Origin: Verrucomicrobiota bacterium
Lineage (GTDB): Bacteria; Verrucomicrobiota; Verrucomicrobiia; Verrucomicrobiales; Akkermansiaceae
Length of the DNA stretch: 64,000 nucleotides
NCBI GenBank assembly: GCA_026397725.1
Contig: JAPLUI010000537.1
Location: forward strand, 51,339-115,338
Reading direction: 5' to 3'
A program made the translations under genes and the position numbers. Every line of letters starts with the position of its first letter. Within the stretch, counting starts at the first letter, position 1. The notes beneath the pieces were generated by a model. The model had not been told where the DNA came from, did not search any database, and saw only the letters and a program-made list of their open reading frames with translations. This document shows positions 27,375-35,389 of the stretch, one piece after another.

Positions 27375-29874
27375 TCACGGCCTGCCGGGCAGATTAGTCC
27401 TTGGGATAGAGCACGTTGAAGCGCTCTTTTTCTGCCGCTCGGTGGGCGTGATGTCTTCGTGGGCGCCCCCCTCGCTGAAGACCTCGCGCAGTGCATCGAG
27501 ATAACCAAAACGGGCCGCTTCCGTCGGCAGCATGAAATGACCCTCGCCAAATTCATTCCAGTTGGCCAGCAGGATCATGCGGCGGCCAAGGGACGCAGCC
27601 TGCAGCGACGGCATATATTCGTCGCGCGTCCACTCGGCCAGCGCCTTGTAGTCAGCAAACGCAAGCCAGCCGCCACCCTTGACACCAATCGCCTCACAGT
27701 CCCAACCCATGGAGATGCTAGGAATGACCTGGAGCCCCGCAGCGCCGCCGTTGTTGCGGGCTTTGGTCATGATGTCGCGCTCGACGTTTGCATACTGCGT
27801 AGTCCAAGTGTAGGAGTAGCAGCAGTCGGCACCAAGCGCTTTGATTGTACGCAGGGCATTCGGCTCGCCACTGCGTTCCTCCATCATGATGATGATTCCG
27901 GGGAAACCGGCCTTGGCGACCTCCTCGCGGAGCAGGGCAATTGCCGCGGCACCTTGCGCCTGGCCGCCAAACATGCTCATCCAATTGCCGACACTGTAGA
28001 TCGAGAGCACGGGCTTGCCGTCGACTCTCAGGTAGCGTGGATCTTTGAAGAAATACTCGATCCAATATGGAATGATGTTGTCCTTGAAGTCGTCCGGATT
28101 CGTGGCGCAAGCACCATCGTTCGTACACATAATCGTGAACTTCTTCAGGTTGCTATAGCGGGCGTTGAACAGGCCTTTGATGATGCCCTGATCGAGCACT
28201 GCATCCTTGATCGGATGGTTGACGGCGTTGTTGGGCCGATACCAACAGTGCTGCTCGAAGGCGATGCCGTGTTCCACCTGCCACTTGATCTCCCAATCGG
28301 TTACCTCGGGGTTGCCCTCGTCGTACCACCCAAGGCATGGCTTGCGCTTGTCGCGGTGCGGATAGATATAATCCCAGCCGCCATACGACTTGCCTTCACG
28401 CCAGAGATTACAACTCTGCATGCCCAGAAGCAGGCCATTCTTGGCCAGGCACGGCTTGGGCTCCGGCACGTAATCGGCAGGATAGTCCTGCCAGGGATAC
28501 ACCTGCACGTCGTCAATCCACATCACGCCCGGCGCGGTAAATCGCAGATGGTCGAAGGCGGTCGCCAAAGAAACGGACTCCGCGCGTTGGGCCACCGGTT
28601 TTCCATTTACGAAGACATCGGCTGCCGCCGCTTCCGGATCAGCCACCACCTTGACCATGTACCAGAGCTTCGCGCGGTAGTCGCGCACCAACGGCAGCAT
28701 CGCACCACGGCCGCCGTCAAACAGGATGTCCTTGCCCGCGGCGATGATCCGCGGCCCGGCTTTCTTGCCGGAGCCGAGTTCGGCGCACGCGCCATCGCAG
28801 CGCTCGGGAAGCAAGAACCGATACTCACATACCGTCTTGCCCGGCACCGGCTCGAAAGCCTTGACCACCGATGCCGGCTTATCACGAGAGCCCGCAAGTT
28901 TGAGGCTCAAGATATCGGGCTTCGTGCCACACTCGAACGATTCGACCGTCGCGCCAGCCGTCTCCGCCTTCCAGTCAGACGGAAGAACGCCCGTGCCGCA
29001 GGCTACGAAGGTCTCGTTGACAGCATAACCCTTGAAAATATTGACCGGGTTCAGAAACATTTCGCCGGTGGCTGCGTCGCCGGTTTTCACAAGGAAAGAG
29101 TCGATCGTCTGGAGCGGGTTCAGCCACGGCACGGCCGTTGCCTTTAACTGACCGTCCACGAAGACATCGGCCTTCTTGGCATTGAGGTCGGCAGTGACTG
29201 TTACCCCATAGTCGCGATTCGGTTCGATGGGCAGCAACATCGCCGGGTGTCCGGCACCCGACTCACACCAGAGTTTCCCATCGGCCGTAGTGAGGCTCAC
29301 CGCCGGCTTCTGCAGATCCCGCAGTTGCCAGCAGGCGCCATCCATCCGACCCGGCAGCATGAAACGGAATTCCAACGTCAGCTTTCCCTCTGTTTGACGC
29401 GCAATCTGATGCCGGAGAGTGATGGCGCCACTGGCGTTGGTGTCAACCAGCTTGAACCAGTTGATATGGAGGTCGAAAGTGTTAGTGGTGGAGAACTCGA
29501 AGTTGGGAGAGAACTCGAAGCGGCCTCCACTGCGGTCGACTTCCCAGCCGGAGAGCAGGATTTCGCTACGCCAGCAATAGGGGCGGGGCGTCATAAAGAA
29601 ACAGTTCAGCAAATAGCCGGTCTTCAGGCGACGCTGCATCGGAGGTCTGCGCCGGGGCCGCGGCCGTTGCGATGAGACTGAGTGCCAGAACACCGGCCGC
29701 AATCCCCACCGCCCACCGAGAAAAACTGATGCTGATCACTCGGGTTTGGACTGCTAGAAAATAGCTTGTGGGGTACAGACTGTTGGAAGATCGGGTGGCG
29801 GAACGGGCAAGGAACGGGAGGTTCTTGGACATGCGGACAGCGGAGATATGGCATAAGCGGGCTAGGGATTTCAT
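27375..29874 (-). pseudogene. GH99/WbsX-like TIM-barrel glycosidase with frameshifts
   Basis: The signal peptide and start are in one frame (29874: ...SRWAVGIAAGVLALSLIATAA, SPEDRLFAELF). The body is in another from about 29590 (WRSEILLSGWEVDRSGGRFE). Two similar LamG-like sandwich repeats (LEFRFMLPGRMDGACWQL and CEYRFLLPERCDGACAEL) are followed by the WbsX/GH99-like barrel: GWDYIYPHRDKRKPCLGWYD, VEHGIAFEQHCWYRPNN, VDGKPVLSIYSVGNW, IIIMMEERSGEPNAL and LANWNEFGEGHFMLP. A last frameshift at the A-run near 27425 displaces the likely original end (ERFNVLYPKD, stop 27394). The body is otherwise well kept, so recent inactivation or sequencing error is possible. It is directly downstream of the GH32 gene. 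Confidence 0.65.
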
Positions 29875-29887
29875 GGGTGGTAATTTC

Positions 29888-31438
29888 TTACCAGATTGAC
29901 TGCATCTGCCAGGCGTCGAGTTTCTTCAGCACGGCATCCTGTCCCTGGGCGCGCAGGGACACGCCGAGGCTGTCCTGGCGGCCGGGGTAGACCCGCATGG
30001 CGAGATACAGCTTGCCGTTGACAAAGACTTCGACGACGCTGCGGTCGATGAATACCCGCAGTCTGATAGGTTCGCCGCCGCGTTCGATGCTCGCGGTTTC
30101 CGGGGGGCGGGCGATGACGTCGGGCAGCGTGCTGGAGCGCGAGCCGTCCAGACAGACGATGCTATTGGGACGGAACCACCTGTTAACATTGCGGTCGTAG
30201 TTATGGAAAGTGATGGTGGTATATTCTTCGGCTTTGGGGGAGCGGAGCACATTGAGTTGAACCCAGGATGCGGTTTGTGGGTCGATTTCCACGTCCAGTT
30301 CCATGGTGTCGCCCTTGATGGCATCGAGGACGATCTCCTGGTTGGCGGGGAGCACGGTCTGCGCGGCACTCTGGTGCGGGCCGCGCAGGGATGCGACGGC
30401 GGCGACAGGCTCGATGCGGAGGCGCTTGTCGGGGGCGAGGGTCAGTTGCTGGGCGAGCGAGAAGATATGGTCCCAGCCATTGGCGGGCTTGCCCTCGTTG
30501 ATGTTGAGAATGTTGATCACGCCGCCCTTGCCATCGGTTGAGGCGGACGGGGCATGGACGCCGGCGGGAGAGACAAGGCCGTGGTTGAATCGGCCGTGGT
30601 CGTAAGGAGTGAATTTGAACTGCCGGGGGTCGTAGTCACCTAGCAGATACTGGCCGCCGCGGGTGTGGCTGAAGAGCAGCAGGATATACTTGTCCCCGAT
30701 GGGAACGAAGGTCGGGCAGTTGCCGTCGTCGATTGGAAACGAGGGGCCGGAGAGGAAGTTGGCATTGGCGGTATTCCAATGGGCCAGATCGGTGGAGGAA
30801 AGGAGGGTGTTGCTGCCCATGAGGCCGAGGTAGGTATCGCCCTGTTTCCAGATGCAGGAATCGCGGGCGGGCTGGGCGACCGGGTTGCCGGGGATTTTCT
30901 CCCAATTGAGAAGGAGCGGATCGCGGGAGACGGCGACCATCATCCCGGCATCGATGCCGGGATAGAAGGCCACCACCTGCTTGTCCTCGACCACGGTGCC
31001 GCCGGAGAAGCACATGCGCTCGATGCCGGGATAGATCGCATAGGGAAGATCGCGCCAGTGGACCAGGTCGTCGCTGACGGTGTGGCCCCAGTGCTGGCGC
31101 GTGTCTTCCGGCGGATATGCCTGATAGAAGAGATGCCAGCGGCCCTGCCAGAAGCTGAGGCCGTTGGGATCGTTGAGTGTGCTCTCGGGGCTAACAAAGT
31201 GATAGGCAGGACGATACCGGTCGGCGGAGAGTTGCTTGCGCGAGGCGGCGAAGCGGCGCATCAACTCATTGGTCTTGAGTTCCTTTTGCTGTTCTGTTAG
31301 GGTTTGCGAGAACGTTTGTTTCGGCACGGGGGAGGGGAATTTCTCCGGCGCGGGCGCACTGGATTCCGGCGTCTTGCCCGGTTCCGCCGCCGCGCTGTAT
31401 AATGCCAACGATAGAATGATTAGCAATGGCTTCATCAT
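29888..31438 (-). CDS. GH32-like protein lacking the canonical EC motif
   Basis: 516 residues with signal peptide (to about 18) and a linker rich in proline and charged residues (20-75). Nucleophile Asp90 in STLNDPNG and Asp193 in ARDSCIWK are present. Where the GH32 acid/base Glu-Cys is expected, the sequence reads IDDGNCPTFVPIG (Asp237, Asp238, Asn240, Cys241). WGHTVSDDLVHW and QYLLGDYDPRQFKF support GH32, and the C-terminal sandwich has FIDRSVVEVFVNGKLY. The nearby aspartates could serve as acid/base, or the enzyme may be altered. SD GGAAGG overlaps the preceding stop (five bases between genes), so it is tightly coupled to 31444-32916. Confidence 0.85.
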   Translation of the reverse strand: MMKPLLIILSLALYSAAAEPGKTPESSAPAPEKFPSPVPKQTFSQTLTEQQKELKTNELMRRFAASRKQLSADRYRPAYHFVSPESTLNDPNGLSFWQGRWHLFYQAYPPEDTRQHWGHTVSDDLVHWRDLPYAIYPGIERMCFSGGTVVEDKQVVAFYPGIDAGMMVAVSRDPLLLNWEKIPGNPVAQPARDSCIWKQGDTYLGLMGSNTLLSSTDLAHWNTANANFLSGPSFPIDDGNCPTFVPIGDKYILLLFSHTRGGQYLLGDYDPRQFKFTPYDHGRFNHGLVSPAGVHAPSASTDGKGGVINILNINEGKPANGWDHIFSLAQQLTLAPDKRLRIEPVAAVASLRGPHQSAAQTVLPANQEIVLDAIKGDTMELDVEIDPQTASWVQLNVLRSPKAEEYTTITFHNYDRNVNRWFRPNSIVCLDGSRSSTLPDVIARPPETASIERGGEPIRLRVFIDRSVVEVFVNGKLYLAMRVYPGRQDSLGVSLRAQGQDAVLKKLDAWQMQSIW

Positions 31439-31443
31439 GGGGT

Positions 31444-32916
31444 TTACTTTCCTTCCTTGGGGTTGAAGTAGTGGAGGAATGGCTTGCGGAGGGTGGCGGG
31501 TCCACCGGTGATCCCGATGGCCAGCTTGTCACAGGAGCGGTCCGCAACGCGCACGCTCAAACATTCCTGGCCGTCCACAAACGCCTCCATATAGTTGTCG
31601 CAGATGAAGATCTGCAGGCTGACCTTGCTCTTTCCGGGAAAGGAGTATGCCTTGTCGTTGAGCACGGTGCCTGCGGCAGGGTTGTTGAACCCGCGGATCG
31701 CGATTTTCTTGTCAGCCGGCGCCAGTGCGAAGCCGTAGCCGCGGTCGGCCGTGTCAGAAGACCGCATCACGATGTTCGCGCTCGTCCCGGGCGTGCCGAA
31801 TTCCAACTCGGCCTCGAAATAGCAGTTAGGGTTCTTTGCGGGCAGGTCCAACAGGACCACGCCACCGCTCCCGCTGGTGCATTGCAGGGTCCGCTGTGCG
31901 GCCTCGATCTTCCAATCGCCGGAGAGTTTTCTAGCAGTAGCAAAATCGATCTTGTTGTCCTTTTGGCGGATGGCGGCCAGCAATTCCGGAAACGGTCGCA
32001 CGCCGAGCGCACCATCTTCCTTGGCAACCATTTCCCTGCCGACACACATGGGGCCGCCGTAGCTCTTGACTTCCACGTTCGGCTTGGCCACCCAGTCACA
32101 CAGCCAGCCCCAGGTGATTTGGCGTTTGCCATCGGTGGCGAAGCGCGAGGCGGCTTCAACAATGATGCTGAGGTATTGCCCCCGGTTGGTCCACGGGCCG
32201 TAGGGGCTGTCAGCGGAGTAATGCCAATTGCCGCAGTCCTGGATGGCCAGATACCAGAGCTTGCCCTGCTTGAAGATTTGCGGACAACTGCCATACTGTC
32301 GTCCCTTGTCCTTGAAGATGGGCTCGCACTGGGTCCATTTTAGCAGGTCTTTCGACTTGAACAACCCGGTGCACACTTCGGGACTGCGTCCCTCGAAGAG
32401 CATCCACCACTGCTTCTCACTTTCGTTGTAGGTGACATACACATCCCGGAACCAGCCTTTTTGATAGATCTTCCCATCCGCCTCCGCCACCAGTTGGCTC
32501 TTGCTGAAATCGAACTCCCAGGGATTGTCGCTGAGAACCAGGCGAAGGGCCTGTGCGGCGCCATCGGTATAGAACAAGTAATACTTGTGATCCTGGCGCA
32601 CCACCGAGGCCGTGCAGATGTCCTTGCCGACCATTGCGGGCTTGTGCTCGACCCACTTGACCAGGTCGGTGCTCGTGAGATGCACGACCCTGCCGGCGTC
32701 GGCGCTCATCGAGTACAGATGCCACACGCCATCCCAGAAAGACGGGAACGGGTCACCGAGATCCTTGCCGTCGCTCGTCACGATGAACGGATTGACGGTG
32801 GTGTCCTGCACATATCCGGTGAGACGCTGGTCCTCCGGCGGGCCAACTGCGGCACGCAGCACTGTGGATAGCGCGCCGCACAGTCCCAACGACAGAAGTA
32901 TTGTTCGTAATTTCAT
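31444..32916 (-). CDS. GH32/GH43-clan five-bladed propeller glycosidase
   Basis: Start at 32916 (MKLRTILLSLGLCGA), preceded by a GAGAAG site; the frame upstream overlaps the esterase. About 490 residues: signal peptide, then propeller blades with acidic Asp in KDLGDPFPSFWDGVWHLYSM. TSTDLVKWVEH, GWFRDVYVTYNESEKQWWML, YGSCPQIFKQGKLWYLAI and GRQITWGWLCDW follow, and a C-terminal sandwich (about 330-490, YFEAELEFGTPG, IFICDNYMEAFVDGQECLSV). The family call to GH32 versus a GH-J-like subgroup is uncertain. It is the intact counterpart of the remnant at 16091-16771. It lies between the esterase and a GH32 gene in an apparent operon. Confidence 0.8.
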   Translation of the reverse strand: MKLRTILLSLGLCGALSTVLRAAVGPPEDQRLTGYVQDTTVNPFIVTSDGKDLGDPFPSFWDGVWHLYSMSADAGRVVHLTSTDLVKWVEHKPAMVGKDICTASVVRQDHKYYLFYTDGAAQALRLVLSDNPWEFDFSKSQLVAEADGKIYQKGWFRDVYVTYNESEKQWWMLFEGRSPEVCTGLFKSKDLLKWTQCEPIFKDKGRQYGSCPQIFKQGKLWYLAIQDCGNWHYSADSPYGPWTNRGQYLSIIVEAASRFATDGKRQITWGWLCDWVAKPNVEVKSYGGPMCVGREMVAKEDGALGVRPFPELLAAIRQKDNKIDFATARKLSGDWKIEAAQRTLQCTSGSGGVVLLDLPAKNPNCYFEAELEFGTPGTSANIVMRSSDTADRGYGFALAPADKKIAIRGFNNPAAGTVLNDKAYSFPGKSKVSLQIFICDNYMEAFVDGQECLSVRVADRSCDKLAIGITGGPATLRKPFLHYFNPKEGK

Positions 32917-32948
32917 GGTGCTTCTCTTTTCACTTTTTCCAATCCGGC

Positions 32949-34649
32949 CTACCATTCATCCGTGCGGAACGGCGCGGCGGGCAGGCCCTCGTTATTATAC
33001 AAATTGCAACCCTCGGGATTCGTTGAGAAGGCGTAGCGCACCGCCACCGGCTTGGCAACCTGCGGACTGGAAACCACCACGGTCTTGCCATCGATCACGG
33101 CATCCGCCCACGCCCACTTCTTGTCCTCGCCGGTAATGGCGAAGCCCTTCAATTTGGCACTATCCTTCACGGCCGGTTGCACGTTCTCCTTCTTGCCGGC
33201 CGTCAGGCCGCTGCCGGTGCTGTCAAACGCGATGCGGATTTTGGTGTCTTCGACTTTCATCGCCTTGTAGAGCGGGCCGCTACAGACCAGGTTCTTCTTG
33301 CCATAGTCCTTGGCCAAGGCCAACAGCGCCAGGCGTTCGCCCACGTCGAACTTGTTCCGGGGATGAATGTCGTTGTAGTCCGGCTCGATTCCGATGTCGA
33401 TGGTCACCGCCATGCCGGTATGGGGGATCTCCAAGGCCTTGCGCTGGGCTTCGCGCAACTTGGCCCAGCCGTCGCCGCCTTCAGGATTCGGGTTGGGTTT
33501 GTGATAGTTGGGCAGTTGCACAAAGTAGAATGGAAAGTCGCCGATGCCGAAATCCTTGCGCCAGCCGCCAATCAGCGCCTGCATCTTCGGGAAGTAGGTC
33601 ATGCCCTCGGGTCTATCCAAACTGCCGTCCCACGGATAACCGCCGTTGAGTTCGCCCTGATACCAGATCGCGCCCTTGATGCCGAAGGGAACCAGCGGGG
33701 CGATCATGCCGTTATAGAGGGCGGCGGCGGTGCCGTCGTTATTGCCCGGCCATGGCAGTTCCGGGATGCGCGGCAGCGATTTGCCGGCTTGCGCCGCAGC
33801 CTTGGCCGTGGTCAACCAATCGGCGACTTTCTGGATCGACTCCTGCTGGGTCTTGCGACCCAGCTCAGTGGAGGGAATGAACATGTCGATTCCTTTCGAG
33901 ATGTCTGCCAACTCGGGAACCATCCGGAACCCAGAGGCACTGACCCACGGCTCGATCCGGGTATTGCCGCGCGTTGATTGCATGCAGCCGATGGGGATTT
34001 TGAGTTCCTGGTTGAGCCTGTGCCCGAAGTAAAAGCCGACGGCGCTGACCTTGCGGGCGGACTCGGGTGTCAGGACAATCCACGCGCCCCCGCAGTTGCC
34101 TTGCGGTTGATCGCTCGTAGCCTCGGGTGACACCCGATAGAACCGCAGCGTGGGCGAACTCCCGACTTCCATGAGATGCTTTTTCGTGATCGCGATTTCC
34201 GGAATTTCGACCTTGTCCTCGTCACGGGATTTCTCCCCGCCACCGAAACCAAAGGACATGTCCACCACCATGTTGGACTGGCCGGAGCACAGCCAGTTGT
34301 CGCCGACCAGCACATCCTCGAGCTTCACGGACGCCGGACCCCTGGCAGTCGCCGCCGCAGGCTCCGCGGACTCGCTGATCGACATGACCTGTGGATTGCT
34401 GTTAGCCGGCATTGGATCCAAAACGATTTTCCAATTGCCCTCCGCATCGGCGGTGGCCTTCTTGACTTGCCCGGCGAACTCCACGGTGATCTTCCTACCC
34501 GCCGGCGCCCACCCCCACACCGGTGCCTTCAAGTCCCTCTGCATCACCATGTGGCTGCCTAAAATACTCGGCAGCTCGACGGCCTGCACGGCTGTGACGG
34601 AGATCGCCAGCATCACGCCGGCACCATAAATACCATGTTTGCTTTTCAT
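32949..34649 (-). CDS. Sialate O-acetylesterase-type SGNH esterase (cassette 2)
   Basis: Start chosen at 34649 (MKSKHGIYGAGVMLAIS), which begins the signal peptide ending VQAVE. VLVGDNWLCSGQSNM carries the catalytic Ser and NDIHPRNKFDVGERLALLAL the Asp-x-His block. It is very similar to 16798-18504 over its whole length, including the C-terminus GCNLYNNEGLPAAPFRTDEW, while differing at many scattered sites. The duplication is therefore real and not an assembly copy. The DNA downstream of both copies (CAATCCGGCCTACCATTCATCC) is also conserved. Confidence 0.92.
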   Translation of the reverse strand: MKSKHGIYGAGVMLAISVTAVQAVELPSILGSHMVMQRDLKAPVWGWAPAGRKITVEFAGQVKKATADAEGNWKIVLDPMPANSNPQVMSISESAEPAAATARGPASVKLEDVLVGDNWLCSGQSNMVVDMSFGFGGGEKSRDEDKVEIPEIAITKKHLMEVGSSPTLRFYRVSPEATSDQPQGNCGGAWIVLTPESARKVSAVGFYFGHRLNQELKIPIGCMQSTRGNTRIEPWVSASGFRMVPELADISKGIDMFIPSTELGRKTQQESIQKVADWLTTAKAAAQAGKSLPRIPELPWPGNNDGTAAALYNGMIAPLVPFGIKGAIWYQGELNGGYPWDGSLDRPEGMTYFPKMQALIGGWRKDFGIGDFPFYFVQLPNYHKPNPNPEGGDGWAKLREAQRKALEIPHTGMAVTIDIGIEPDYNDIHPRNKFDVGERLALLALAKDYGKKNLVCSGPLYKAMKVEDTKIRIAFDSTGSGLTAGKKENVQPAVKDSAKLKGFAITGEDKKWAWADAVIDGKTVVVSSPQVAKPVAVRYAFSTNPEGCNLYNNEGLPAAPFRTDEW

Positions 34650-34704
34650 TTTTGTGTTGTTAGTTCGGGTGATCATCACTTCATTGGAATGGTTGGATTT
34701 CCGC

Positions 34705-35349
34705 TTATTGTTTCAGCGTCTCATTGGACGCCTTGATCTTGGCGGCGGGAACCTTGATGACTTCACGGTCATAGGTCATGAAGCCGTTGATTCCGCCCTC
34801 GATATCCGAGGTCTCGGTGTAAATGGCGGCGGACAGTCCCTGTGCGATGAGCAGGCGCATGGCCTTGTTCGTGTCGTCATAACCACCCTCGTGCTTTCCA
34901 ACGACCTGACCGTTGATGGAGACCTCCGCCCGCCAGTCCACGGCACCGAAATGCAACAGGATCTGTTTGCCGCTCCAGTCCTTGGCAACCTCGAAGGCAC
35001 GCTTGTACCAGAGGTGGTTTTTAGGGCCGAGCGGTTTCCTGACGCCGGAAAGCGCCGACTCCACGGGGTACGGAACGAGGATGCTGCCCTGCGACTCGAA
35101 CTTCGGCGTCTCCAACGGAAGAATCGCGTATTCCCAAAGCCCGTTGAGGTTCATCCAATCCTTGCGCTCCATTTGCGGGCGCGGATATTCCGGCAGCGGG
35201 GCTTTAGGATCGACGTCTTTCGCGAACTTCGACAACAGGGTGCCGGGGGCGGGCTTCCATGCCGCAGCATCGTCCGCGATAACTGTCTGTATCGTCAGCA
35301 GCGATAGCAAGGCAGCTGTGCCTGGGGTCAATATGTGATATTTGCTCAT
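34705..35349 (-). pseudogene. GH2 glycosidase with in-frame internal deletion (cassette 2)
   Basis: 214 residues instead of 611. Residues 1 to about 158 match the N-terminal sandwich of the GH2 protein at 18546-20381 (FAKDVDPKAPLPEYPRPQME, LLHFGAVDWRAEVSINGQ, GKHEGGY). The next residues (DDTNKAMRLLIAQGLSAAIY) match residues from about 555 to the end. About 380 codons, including both catalytic glutamates, are missing without loss of frame. The join is at a shared TA(T/C) tyrosine codon. The product could still be secreted as a small sandwich protein but cannot be a GH2 enzyme. First gene of the operon 35349-26549; 41 bases separate it from the GH36-like gene end. Confidence 0.85.
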
Positions 35350-35389
35350 GGTATTGTTGTTTTGCTAGTTTGTGACTTCACCGCGTGGT

